Below are positions 1 through 8,128 of a DNA stretch of 64,000 nucleotides, piece by piece. The stretch is from the NCBI RefSeq assembly GCF_046156175.1, contig NZ_JAYLVL010000002.1, positions 682,001 to 746,000 on the forward strand. The letters run 5' to 3'. The stretch comes from Lacisediminihabitans sp046156175. GTDB taxonomy: Bacteria > Actinomycetota > Actinomycetes > Actinomycetales > Microbacteriaceae. Numbering within the stretch: the first letter of the stretch is position 1; each line of letters opens with the position of its first letter. The translations under genes and the position numbers were made by a program. Below the pieces are notes generated by a model. The model searched no databases. It was not told the origin of the DNA and saw only the letters and a list, made by a program, of their open reading frames with translations.

Positions 1-1047
1 AGCGGTCTTCGGATCGTCGGCGGCGGCGGACATCCCCACCGGGAAGCCGAGGGATGCCCCGAGGCCCCAGAACACGACTCCGATGATGGAGATCCAGACC
101 ACGGGCACGAAGATCACCATGACCAGTCCGATGGCAGCCAGGACCGCCGATCCGCGCAGCACGGGCACGCGGCCGAAGCGGTCGAGCAGGCTGACCCCGG
201 CGAGGCGGCCGACCGTCATGGATGCCACGAAGATGCCGAGCACGAGCGCGCCGGCGGCCTTCGTCGTGTCATGTCCCTCGACCATTGCGAGGGCGAGCCA
301 ATCGTTTGCGGAACCTTCGGTGAAGGCCATGCCGAGCACGATCAGTCCGATGACCAGGGTGCGCGGATCCCGCCAGATGCTCAGTCGACCGCGCCAGGTC
401 TTCGAGTGGTCGTCGTGGGCGACGGCTTCCTCGGCGATGATGTGCTCCGACTGCAGGAAACGCACCGAGACGAGGGCGCCGCCGGCGAAGATCACCGCGA
501 TGACCAGAAGGTGCACTGCTATGGGCAGATGGATGGCTTCGGCCCCGGCGCCGAGGGCCGCGCCGATCACCGTGCCGAAGCTGAAGAAGGCGTGGAACAC
601 CGGCATGACGGAGCGCCCGAGCACCCGCTCGTTCACCGCTCCCTGCAGGTTCATCGCGACATCGCAGATGGAGAACATCGAGCCGAAGATGATCAGGCCG
701 ATCATGACGACCGCATAGCTCGGTCCGATGGTCACGCCGAAACCGGCGACGGCGAACCCGACCGCGCCGACGGTGAGCACCACCGCGATGGTGCGCCGGG
801 CGCCGATGCGCGCAATGACGTGGCTCGACGCCAGCAGCCCGACGATCGAGCCGGCCGCGATGCCGAAGATCAGGATGCCCATCGACGAGGTGGAGACCTG
901 CAGGGCCTCCTTGACCGCGGGGATCCGCGACGCCCAACTCGCCATGGAGAGACCGCACAGGCCGAAGATGGCGAACAGCGCGTTGCGCCAGGCAAGCACC
1001 TGCGGGCGTGAGAGTCCCGCAGAGGTGGTCGAGAGAGGCGTGGCCAT
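1..1047 (-). CDS. MFS transporter, YbjJ-like (partial, C-terminus off the left edge)
   Basis: Integral membrane transporter of the major facilitator superfamily; the substrate is unknown. It reads leftward from an ATG (MATPLSTTSAGLSRPQ) and is still open at base 1, giving about 349 codons, so only the last helices are missing. The early stretch GLSMASWASRIPAVKEAL resembles YbjJ-type MFS proteins, and the remainder alternates hydrophobic helices with short Arg-rich loops. It is divergent from a LacI-type regulator. Two adjacent operator-like palindromes lie just upstream, so repression by that regulator and an inducible, probably sugar-related, substrate are inferred. The MFS family assignment is firm. 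Confidence 0.85.
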   Translation of the reverse strand, partial: MATPLSTTSAGLSRPQVLAWRNALFAIFGLCGLSMASWASRIPAVKEALQVSTSSMGILIFGIAAGSIVGLLASSHVIARIGARRTIAVVLTVGAVGFAVAGFGVTIGPSYAVVMIGLIIFGSMFSICDVAMNLQGAVNERVLGRSVMPVFHAFFSFGTVIGAALGAGAEAIHLPIAVHLLVIAVIFAGGALVSVRFLQSEHIIAEEAVAHDDHSKTWRGRLSIWRDPRTLVIGLIVLGMAFTEGSANDWLALAMVEGHDTTKAAGALVLGIFVASMTVGRLAGVSLLDRFGRVPVLRGSAVLAAIGLVMVIFVPVVWISIIGVVFWGLGASLGFPVGMSAAADDPKTA

Positions 1048-1070
1048 GGAACCCCAGGGGAGAGACAGTA

Positions 1071-1084
1071 TCGAATCGATTCGA
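1071..1084. promoter_or_regulatory. LacI-type operator, perfect palindrome
   Basis: TCGAATCGATTCGA is a perfect 14-bp palindrome with the central CG typical of LacI-family operators. It lies between the divergent MFS and LacI genes, 24 bp upstream of the MFS start codon. A second copy is directly adjacent. Confidence 0.7.
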
Positions 1085-1098
1085 TCGAACCGATTCGA
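1085..1098. promoter_or_regulatory. Second LacI-type operator
   Basis: TCGAACCGATTCGA differs from the adjacent palindrome by one base and abuts it with no spacer. It sits just upstream of TACGCT (1100-1105), a candidate -10 box for the LacI gene, whose ATG lies 8 nt further on. Autorepression is inferred. Confidence 0.65.
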
Positions 1099-1113
1099 CT
1101 ACGCTAACAAACC

Positions 1114-2181
1114 ATGGATGACACGGCAACACCCGCACGGGCGCGGCCCAATCTCGCCTCGGTCGCCGCTCTCGCGGGAGTGTCACCGTCCACGGCGTCC
1201 CTCGCCTTCAGCGGCTCAGGGCCGGTGTCTGCCGCCACTCGCGAGCGCGTGCTCGCCGCGGCCGCCGAGCTCGACTACGCCGGCCCCGATCCTCGGGCGC
1301 AGTCGCTGCGTCGCGGGCGCTCCGGCATCATCGGGGTCGTCATCGAAGACCGCCTGCGCGATGCCTTCCGCGATCCCATGAACGTCGCGATGCTCGATGG
1401 CATAGCGGATGAGACCGGGTCCCTCGGGGCCGGGCTGCTGCTGCTCACCGAGAACGGCGAGGGTGCCGCGAGCATCCGGAATGCCCCGGTGGACGCGGTC
1501 GTGCTGATCGGCTGCAGCACCAGTCTCGCCGCCCAGGTGGCGATCTTCCGGCAGCGAGGGATCGCGCTGGTGGCGATCGAGGCGGAGCCGATGGACGACG
1601 TGCTCGCGATCGACCTCGACAATCGGCAGGGGTCCCGGACCCTCGCGCGCCACCTCTCCGATCTCGGTCACCAGCGGGTGGCGCTGGTGACGCTGCCGCT
1701 CGATGCCGGCCGGTCACGGGGGCCGCTGACCGAGACGGCGATCCGCGCGAGTACCGGGTACACCGCGCTCGAACGCATCCGCGGCGTGCGGGAGGTGTTC
1801 CCGGAGGCTCCGGGAACAATGGCCGCCGCCAGCAGCATCGACGAGGGCCTCGCGGCCGGGCTCGCGCTGCTCTCCGAGCCGGGTAACCGGCCGACCGCGG
1901 TGATAGCGCAGAGCGACCTGCTCGCGGTGGGCGTGATCCGTGCCGCCGAGCAGCTCGGTCTGCGCGTGCCGCAGGACCTCAGTATCGTCGGCTTCGACGG
2001 GGTCAGGCTCGATGGCATCGCGCCCTACGACCTGACCACGATGGTGCAGCCCGCGGTGGAGAAGGGGCGCGCTGCGGGCCGTGGAGTGATCGCGCTGTTG
2101 AACGGGGAGCATCCGCTGCCGGTGTCTTTCGTCTCCCGCTTTCACCCGGGGACGACGACGGCTCCCCCGTCCGCGGAATAG
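1114..2181 (+). CDS. LacI-family transcriptional regulator
   Basis: DNA-binding repressor of 355 residues, a normal family length. The N-terminal helix-turn-helix (about residues 13-40) contains LASVAALAGVSPSTAS, with the usual V-S-x-x-T/S-A-S recognition pattern. A periplasmic-binding-protein-like effector domain follows (IIGVVIEDR, GHQRVALV, AIIAQSDLLAVG-like and DLSIVGFDG segments). The ATG is 8 nt after a TACGCT box, so the mRNA may be nearly leaderless. The divergent MFS transporter and the twin palindromes between the genes suggest it controls that transporter and itself. The effector cannot be read from the sequence. Confidence 0.93.
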   Translation: MDDTATPARARPNLASVAALAGVSPSTASLAFSGSGPVSAATRERVLAAAAELDYAGPDPRAQSLRRGRSGIIGVVIEDRLRDAFRDPMNVAMLDGIADETGSLGAGLLLLTENGEGAASIRNAPVDAVVLIGCSTSLAAQVAIFRQRGIALVAIEAEPMDDVLAIDLDNRQGSRTLARHLSDLGHQRVALVTLPLDAGRSRGPLTETAIRASTGYTALERIRGVREVFPEAPGTMAAASSIDEGLAAGLALLSEPGNRPTAVIAQSDLLAVGVIRAAEQLGLRVPQDLSIVGFDGVRLDGIAPYDLTTMVQPAVEKGRAAGRGVIALLNGEHPLPVSFVSRFHPGTTTAPPSAE

Positions 2182-2194
2182 GCAGATTTCACTG

Positions 2195-2214
2195 GATTCA
2201 CAAGAGTGTGAATC
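2195..2214. promoter_or_regulatory. Palindromic operator of the ABC exporter operon
   Basis: A perfect inverted repeat, GATTCACA-N4-TGTGAATC, lies 17 bp upstream of the ABC ATPase ATG. It fits the size and symmetry of a MarR/GbsR dimer site, and such a regulator is encoded third in the operon. A GTG inside the right arm (2208) is open in frame, but the operator argues for the downstream ATG at 2232 as the start. Confidence 0.6.
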
Positions 2215-2231
2215 ACGAGTATGGTCAGCCC

Positions 2232-3143
2232 ATGCCCTCCATCATCGAAGCCGCGAGTCTCAGCAAGAATTTTGGGCGGGTGCGCGCCCTCGACGGTCTC
2301 GAGCTCGATGTGACCGAGGGGGAGGTGCACGGCTTCCTCGGTCCGAACGGCGCGGGAAAGTCCACGACCCTTCGCGTGCTCCTCGGCCTGATCCGGGCCA
2401 GCGGCGGGGCGACATCCGTCTTCGGCCTCGACCCTTGGCGCGATTCGGTCGCGGTCCATCGGCGCCTCGCCTACGTTCCCGGCGATGTCGACCTCTGGCC
2501 CGGACTCACCGGCGGAGAGGCGATCGATCTGCTCACGTCACTTCGCGGTGGTGCGGATGAGGCCTTGCGTGCCGAACTCGTCGACGAGTTCGAGTTCGAC
2601 CCGCGCATCACGGCGCGCAACTACTCCAAGGGCAACCGGCAGAAGGTGGCGCTGATCGCGGCTTTCGCGCGGCCGGCCGAGCTCTATCTCTTCGACGAAC
2701 CGACCAGCGGACTCGACCCGGTGATGGAGGCGGTGTTCCGTCGCCGGGTCGAGCGGGTCGTCGCGGGCGGCGCCACCGTGCTGCTCTCGAGTCACATCCT
2801 CAGCGAGGTCGAGCAGCTCTGCGACCGGGTCACGATCATCCGGGCTGGACGCACAGTTGAGACGGGCAGTCTCAGTGACCTGCGTCACCTCACCCGCACG
2901 ACTTTCAGCGCGGTGACGGCGGCCGATGTCGCGGCGGTCGCCGCCCTCTCCGGAGTCCATGACGCGCGCCGCGAGGGCGAGAAGCTGGTCTTCGAGGTGG
3001 ACACGGATGCCCTGCCGCCGGTGCTCGCGGCACTCGCAGGCTCCGGGGTGAGTGGCCTGACGGTCGCACCTCCCTCGCTCGAAGACCTGTTCCTTCGCCA
3101 CTATGGCGACGATCTCGCCCGCGGTTCCGGGCGCTCCGCCTGA
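2232..3143 (+). CDS. ABC-2 exporter ATP-binding protein
   Basis: ATPase subunit of an export-type ABC transporter, about 303 residues. Walker A is GPNGAGKST (residues 37-45), the signature motif is the variant YSKGNRQKV, Walker B reads LYLFDEPTSGLDP, and the H-loop is SSHILSEV. The C-terminal about 80 residues form the extra domain common in antibiotic and polyketide exporters. I chose the ATG at 2232 because the in-frame GTG at 2208 lies inside the operator palindrome. The stop overlaps the start of the permease gene, so the two are translationally coupled. The exported compound is unknown; antibiotic resistance or lipid export are plausible. Confidence 0.93.
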   Translation: MPSIIEAASLSKNFGRVRALDGLELDVTEGEVHGFLGPNGAGKSTTLRVLLGLIRASGGATSVFGLDPWRDSVAVHRRLAYVPGDVDLWPGLTGGEAIDLLTSLRGGADEALRAELVDEFEFDPRITARNYSKGNRQKVALIAAFARPAELYLFDEPTSGLDPVMEAVFRRRVERVVAGGATVLLSSHILSEVEQLCDRVTIIRAGRTVETGSLSDLRHLTRTTFSAVTAADVAAVAALSGVHDARREGEKLVFEVDTDALPPVLAALAGSGVSGLTVAPPSLEDLFLRHYGDDLARGSGRSA

Positions 3144-4750
3144 TGCTTCGCCTCCTTCGCTTCCAGGCCCGCCGTGATCGCCGGCAGTTGTCGATCTGGA
3201 TCCTCAGCACCGGACTGTTCGCCGCCTTCAGCGCGACGGCGGTGCTCTCCGAATTCGGTGGGCTCACCGAGCGCACCGCCCTCATGACCCTTGCCGCGTC
3301 GAACCCGGCCCTTCTCGCTCTCCGCGGCGTTCCGGATGGCGTAGCCGCCGGGGCAGTGATCACCTTCCAGGTCTTCACCTACCTCGCGATCATGGCCGCG
3401 TTGATGAGCACGTTCCTCACCGTGCGGCACAGCCGCGGCGATGAGGAGGCCGGCCGCGCGGAACTCGTCGGGGGGACACCGGTGAGTCGGTCATCCGCTC
3501 TCATCGCCACGCTCACGCTCGGTGCCCTGGCAAATGTCGGCATCGCCATCGCTGTGGGACTCGGATTCGCGGCATCCGGTCTGCCGCTCGCCGGAAGCGT
3601 GCTGGTGGGGCTGGCGACCGGCGCCGTCGGTCTCGCGTTCTGCGGTATCGCCGCCGTCGCCGCCCAGCTCGCCCGTTCGTCCCGTGCCGCCAACGCGATC
3701 GCGGGCATCTCGATCGCCGTCGCGTTTCTTCTGCGGGCCTTCGGCGACGCTCTCGGCACAGGCACCGACAGCCCGTTGCGGGTCGCCAGCGCATGGCCGT
3801 CGTGGCTGTCGCCGATCGGCTGGGCGCAGCAGGTGCGGCCCTTCGGTGAGACCTCGTCATGGCCACTGCTGTTGGATGTCGCGTTGGCCGCCGTCGGTGC
3901 GGCCCTCGCTCTCGTGCTCGTGCACCGCCGGGATCTCGGCTCGGGGGTCATCGGTGAACGACCGGGACGCGCCCGCGCCGCCCGCTCGCTGAGGGGGTCG
4001 TTCGGACTCGCCTGGCGGTTGCAGCGCGGCGCGATGATCGGCTGGTCCTCTGGCGCCCTGCTCCTCGGGGTGTTCGCGGGAGGCCTGGCGGATCCGGCGG
4101 TGGCCGCGGTGGAGTCGAATGCGTCGATCCGGGCTGCGATGCAGGGGCTGGTGCCCGCCGGAACGTCGGGACTGCTCGACACCTTCGTGGCCGCGATCAT
4201 GACCTTCCTGGGGGTGCTGGCCGCCGGAGCGGCGATCCAGGCCGTGCTTCGCGCGCGTTCGGAGGAGACGGACGGCCACACCGAACTCGTGGCAACGGGT
4301 GCGGTGCATCGCGGGCGGCTCATCCTCGATCCACTCGGTGTCGCGCTGTTGTCCATCGTGGGGGTGCTGGTGGTCGGCGGGATCTCGGCCGGCATCGCCT
4401 TCGCGGTCTCGGGCCATCCGGACCGCTTCGGCAGTTCCCTGGCGGCGGCGCTCGTGCAGCTGCCGGCGGCGGCGATGTTCGCCGCGGCCAGCGCTCTCGT
4501 ACTGGTGCTTGCGCCGCGGGTCACCGTCGCGGTCGGCTGGGGGTTGTTCGCCATCGGATTCGTGCTCGCGGAGTTCGGCGGCCTCTTCGGTCTCCCCGAG
4601 TGGGTGCGGGGAATCAGTCCATTCGCGCACACCCCCGTGCTGCCCGGGTCGGGGGCACACTGGTGGCCTGCCGTTGTGATGCTCGTGGTCGCTGCCGCGG
4701 TCGCCGTCGCCGCGGTCACCCTCACCCGCAGGAGAGACTTGACCCTATGA
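3143..4750 (+). CDS. ABC exporter permease (polyketide-antibiotic exporter type)
   Basis: Membrane subunit of 535 residues with about 12 hydrophobic segments in two homologous halves, matching the single-chain permeases annotated as exporters of polyketide antibiotics. The N-terminus MLRLLRFQARRDRRQ is a basic cytoplasmic segment before the first helix. The first base is shared with the stop codon of the ATPase gene, and its own stop overlaps the next start in an ATGA junction, so the complex and its regulator should be produced together. No specificity determinants can be read. Confidence 0.9.
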   Translation: MLRLLRFQARRDRRQLSIWILSTGLFAAFSATAVLSEFGGLTERTALMTLAASNPALLALRGVPDGVAAGAVITFQVFTYLAIMAALMSTFLTVRHSRGDEEAGRAELVGGTPVSRSSALIATLTLGALANVGIAIAVGLGFAASGLPLAGSVLVGLATGAVGLAFCGIAAVAAQLARSSRAANAIAGISIAVAFLLRAFGDALGTGTDSPLRVASAWPSWLSPIGWAQQVRPFGETSSWPLLLDVALAAVGAALALVLVHRRDLGSGVIGERPGRARAARSLRGSFGLAWRLQRGAMIGWSSGALLLGVFAGGLADPAVAAVESNASIRAAMQGLVPAGTSGLLDTFVAAIMTFLGVLAAGAAIQAVLRARSEETDGHTELVATGAVHRGRLILDPLGVALLSIVGVLVVGGISAGIAFAVSGHPDRFGSSLAAALVQLPAAAMFAAASALVLVLAPRVTVAVGWGLFAIGFVLAEFGGLFGLPEWVRGISPFAHTPVLPGSGAHWWPAVVMLVVAAAVAVAAVTLTRRRDLTL

Positions 4751-5205
4751 GCACCGGCACCGGAATCGACGATTTCGCCGAACAGACGGCGGCGACTCTC
4801 GCGGCGGCCGGCTTTCCGCGCATGGCGGCTCGGGTGATGATGATGCTCATGACCGAGGAGTCGGGCAGCGCCACCGCGGAGGAGCTCGTCGAACGCCTCG
4901 GCGCGAGTGCCGCCGCGATCTCCGGGGCCGTGCGTTACCTGCAGAGCCTCTCGATCATCCGACGCCACACGGTGCCGGGTACGCGACGCCATCGCTACGA
5001 ACTGCCCGAGCATGTCTGGTATGCCACTTCGAGCTCTCAGACACCGCTGTACACGCACCTGATCGCGCTCGCCGAGAAGGGTGCCACGGCCCTTCCGCCG
5101 GAGTCGAAGGCCCGGGATCGCGCCGTCGAGATGGCCGACTACTTCCGGTTCATGCGGGAGCGACTTCCCCAACTCCTCGAGGAATGGCAGGCGACGCGCG
5201 CATGA
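4747..5205 (+). CDS. GbsR/MarR-type transcriptional regulator
   Basis: Winged-helix regulator of 152 residues. The centre carries the segment ATAEELVERLGASAAAISGA followed by VRYLQSLSIIRRH, the HTH and wing of GbsR-like MarR-family proteins. A C-terminal helical region (MADYFRFMRERLPQLLEEW) probably serves dimerisation. It is joined to the permease by ATGA and to the MBL gene by ATGA. Its place inside the exporter operon suggests local control through the palindrome at 2195-2214; the ligand would plausibly be the exported compound. Confidence 0.88.
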   Translation: MSTGTGIDDFAEQTAATLAAAGFPRMAARVMMMLMTEESGSATAEELVERLGASAAAISGAVRYLQSLSIIRRHTVPGTRRHRYELPEHVWYATSSSQTPLYTHLIALAEKGATALPPESKARDRAVEMADYFRFMRERLPQLLEEWQATRA

Positions 5206-5933
5206 AACTCACGATCCTCGGCACGTCGGCGCCCTATCCCCGTCCCGACAACGCCTGCTCGGGTTATCTCGTGCAGCAGGGGCGGACCTCGGTCTGGGTG
5301 GATGCCGGCACCGGCACTCTCGCGGAACTCCAACGGCACATCCCCCTGTCCGGTCTCGACGCCATCTGGATCTCGCACGCGCACGCCGATCACACGGCCG
5401 ACCTGCTGACCGCGTATTACGCGCTGCGGTTCGCCGACCTCCGCCTGCCGCATCCACTCCCCCTGATCGGTCCCCCCGGCCTCATCGACCGGATGGTCGG
5501 CTTTCTCGGACATCGATCGGCCGCGGTGATCCCCGAGGTCTTCGACAGCACTGAGATGCGTGGCTGGCACGAGCTCGTCGTGGGAGAGCTCGCCCTCAGC
5601 TGGGGCCCGCTCGATCACGGGATGCCCGCCTTCGGGCTGCGGGTGGAGGCTGCCGGATCGGTGCTCGCCTACTCCGGTGACTCCGCCTATTGCGAGGGCC
5701 TCGTGGAGTTGGCCGAGGGCGCGGACCTGTTCCTGTGTGAGGCCGGGGCTTCCGTGCATCCGCCCGACGGAGCGGTCCACTGCACTCCGGAAGACGCGGC
5801 GCGGCTCGCTACGGCCGCGGGAGCCAAGCGCCTGCTCCTGACTCACGTCGATGCTCCGAATGCCCGGGAGCGGGCGCTCGCCGGGTTCCCTTCGGTCGAG
5901 CTCGCCGTGCCGGGAATGACGATCGAGGTCTGA
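5202..5933 (+). CDS. MBL-fold metal-dependent hydrolase (RNase Z-like)
   Basis: Metallo-beta-lactamase-fold protein of 243 residues, of the type that includes RNase Z and small phosphodiesterases. It starts MKLTILGTSAPYPRPDNACS. The metal motif is SHAHADHTADL (HxHxDH), further ligands lie in GPLDHG, YSGDSAY and LTHVD, and the length lacks the exosite arm of a true tRNase Z. The ATG overlaps the stop of the regulator gene (ATGA). An earlier in-frame ATG exists at 5184, but coupling favours this start. Why a hydrolase travels with an exporter is unclear; modification or detoxification of the exported molecule is one possibility. Confidence 0.88.
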   Translation: MKLTILGTSAPYPRPDNACSGYLVQQGRTSVWVDAGTGTLAELQRHIPLSGLDAIWISHAHADHTADLLTAYYALRFADLRLPHPLPLIGPPGLIDRMVGFLGHRSAAVIPEVFDSTEMRGWHELVVGELALSWGPLDHGMPAFGLRVEAAGSVLAYSGDSAYCEGLVELAEGADLFLCEAGASVHPPDGAVHCTPEDAARLATAAGAKRLLLTHVDAPNARERALAGFPSVELAVPGMTIEV

Positions 5934-6036
5934 TCGCGCGGTCTCCCCGCCGCCCCCGGGAGCGCACGGCGAACCCGCTCCCACGCCGGGCGCCATGACT
6001 TTTCCCAGCCTTCACCGAGCGGCCATTTGCACGGCT

Positions 6037-6042
6037 TAAGCT
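6037..6042 (+). promoter_or_regulatory. Candidate -10 box of the M13 peptidase gene
   Basis: TAAGCT fits the TANNNT pattern and lies 7 nt before the ATG at 6050, the spacing expected for a leaderless transcript. No Shine-Dalgarno sequence is visible. Confidence 0.5.
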
Positions 6043-6049
6043 GGTGCGC

Positions 6050-8128
6050 ATGACCGCCGCCTCTCCGCTCCCCTCCGGTATCCAACTCGAAGAACTCGAC
6101 CCGGCGGTGCGTCCGCAGGATGACCTGTTCCGGCACGTCAACGGCAAGTGGATCGACCGCACCGAGATCCCCTCCGACAAGGCGCGCTACGGCTCATTCC
6201 ACGTTCTCGCGGAGGAGGCCGAGAAGGCCGTGCGCGAGATCATCGAAGAGGCGCAAGGCTCCGCCGTCGGCACCGAGGAGCGCAAGTTCGGCGACCTCTA
6301 CGCGAGCTACATGGATGAAGCACGCATCAACGAAGTGGGGGCCGCGCCCCTCACCAAGGACCTCGCCTCCGTCGACGCGGTCAGCGACATCCCGAGCNNN
6401 NNNNNNNNNNNNNNNNNNNNNNNNNNNNNNNNNNNNNNNNNNNNNNNNNNNNNNNNNNNNNNNNNNNNNNNNNNNNNNNNNNNNNNNNNNNNNNNNNTTC
6501 TCGAGACCCTCGGGCGCCTCGAACGTCAGGGAGTCAGCGGCTTCTTCCAGCTCTACATCGACAACGATCCGGGCAATCCGGAACGCTACATCGCGCTCTT
6601 CGAACAGGGCGGGCTCGGCCTCCCCGACGAGAGCTACTACCGCGAGGAGAAGTTCGCCGACATCCGAACCGCCTATGTCGGTTACCTGGAGAAGATGCTG
6701 TCCCTTGCCGGGCTGCAGGAGGCGCGGGATCGGGCCGGGCGCGTGCTCGCCCTCGAGACCGCAATCGCGGGGTTCCACTGGGACAATGTGACATCCCGCG
6801 ACTCCGAGAAGACCTACAACCTCAGCACCTGGACGGCTCTCGTGACCACGGCCTCCGAGGCGACCGACGGCCCGGATCTCAACCGCTGGCTCGACGCGCT
6901 GGATGCCCCGGCCGGAGTCTTCGACGAGCTGGTGCTCCGGCAGCCGTCGTTCCTCGAGGGAGTCGCGTCGCTGCTCGATGCCGGCCACCTCGAGTCCTGG
7001 ACCGACTGGCTGCGCTGGCAGGTCATCCGCTCCGCCGCCGCCTATCTGTCGGACGAATTCGTCGAGGCGAACTTCGACTTCTACGGGCGCACTCTCACCG
7101 GCACCCCCGAACTCCGCGACCGTTGGAAGCGGGGAGTCTCCCTCGTGGAGGGGGCGATGGGCGAGGCGGTCGGCCGCATCTACGTGGAGCGGCACTTTCC
7201 CCAGGGCGCTAAAGCCGCGATGGACGTGCTCGTCGGCAACCTGGTGGAGGCGTACCGCCAGAGCATCACCGGACTGGCCTGGATGACCGCGCCCACTCGC
7301 GTGCGGGCCATCGAGAAGCTCGACAAGTTCACGCCGAAGATCGGCTATCCCGTGAAGTGGCGCGACTACTCGTCGCTCGAGATCAGCGCCACCGATCTCA
7401 TCGCGAACGTGCGGGCGACCAGCGAGTTCGAGTTCCAGCGAGAGCTCGGCAAGATCGGAACACCGCTCGATCGCGACGAGTGGTTCATGACCCCGCAGAC
7501 CATCAACGCGTACTACAACCCCGGGTTCAACGAGATCGTGTTTCCCGCGGCCATCCTGCAGTACCCGTTCTTCGACGAGGCCCGAGATGCGGCAGCCAAC
7601 TATGGCGCGATCGGAGCGGTGATCGGCCACGAGATCGGCCACGGATTCGACGACCAGGGCTCGAAGTACGACGGCGACGGCCGACTCACCGACTGGTGGA
7701 CCGCGGCCGACCGCGACGCGTTCGAGAAGCTCACGGGTTCGCTGATCGAGCAGTACAACGAACTCGCCCCCCGCCAGGTGCCCGACCATCACGTGAATGG
7801 CGCTCTCACCATCGGCGAGAACATCGGCGACCTCGGCGGCCTGTCGATCGCGTGGAAGGCCTACCTGATCTCCCTCGACGGCGAGCAGCCCCCGGTGATC
7901 GACGGGTTGACTGGCGCGCAACGGTTCTTCCTCTCCTGGGCGCAGGCGTGGCAGCAGAAGGGGCGGGATGAGGAGGTCATCCGACTGATCTCGATCGACC
8001 CGCATTCGCCCAACGAGTTCCGCTGCAACCAGATCGTGCGCAACATCGACGGCTATTACGACACCTTCAGCGTCACCGCAACGGATGAACTCTGGCTCGA
8101 CCCGGAAGACCGCGTGACCATTTGGTAG
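6050..8128 (+). CDS. M13-family zinc metallopeptidase (contains assembly gap)
   Basis: Neprilysin-like oligoendopeptidase. The zinc site is VIGHEIGHGFDD (near residue 527 counting the gap) with the third ligand in ENIGDLGGLS; the substrate-binding NAYYNPGFNE segment precedes it. No signal peptide is seen, so a cytosolic protein is likely, as in other actinobacterial PepO-like enzymes. The N-terminal LDPAVRPQDDLFRHVNGKW segment is typical. About 692 codons are counted, including 100 Ns, which fits the family but depends on the true gap size. Upstream and downstream parts share a frame, so the gene is probably intact. Translation probably begins leaderless at 6050. Confidence 0.92.
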   Translation: MTAASPLPSGIQLEELDPAVRPQDDLFRHVNGKWIDRTEIPSDKARYGSFHVLAEEAEKAVREIIEEAQGSAVGTEERKFGDLYASYMDEARINEVGAAPLTKDLASVDAVSDIPSXXXXXXXXXXXXXXXXXXXXXXXXXXXXXXXXXXLETLGRLERQGVSGFFQLYIDNDPGNPERYIALFEQGGLGLPDESYYREEKFADIRTAYVGYLEKMLSLAGLQEARDRAGRVLALETAIAGFHWDNVTSRDSEKTYNLSTWTALVTTASEATDGPDLNRWLDALDAPAGVFDELVLRQPSFLEGVASLLDAGHLESWTDWLRWQVIRSAAAYLSDEFVEANFDFYGRTLTGTPELRDRWKRGVSLVEGAMGEAVGRIYVERHFPQGAKAAMDVLVGNLVEAYRQSITGLAWMTAPTRVRAIEKLDKFTPKIGYPVKWRDYSSLEISATDLIANVRATSEFEFQRELGKIGTPLDRDEWFMTPQTINAYYNPGFNEIVFPAAILQYPFFDEARDAAANYGAIGAVIGHEIGHGFDDQGSKYDGDGRLTDWWTAADRDAFEKLTGSLIEQYNELAPRQVPDHHVNGALTIGENIGDLGGLSIAWKAYLISLDGEQPPVIDGLTGAQRFFLSWAQAWQQKGRDEEVIRLISIDPHSPNEFRCNQIVRNIDGYYDTFSVTATDELWLDPEDRVTIW
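6398..6497. other. Assembly gap of 100 N
   Basis: Exactly 100 undetermined bases, the conventional placeholder for a gap of unknown size, inside the M13 peptidase gene. The gene stays in frame only if the real missing length is 1 modulo 3. Confidence 0.99.

Noticed and set aside
2208..2231. GTG start for the ABC ATPase at 2208
   Set aside because: It lies inside the operator palindrome and has no ribosome binding site. The ATG at 2232 fits the family N-terminus.
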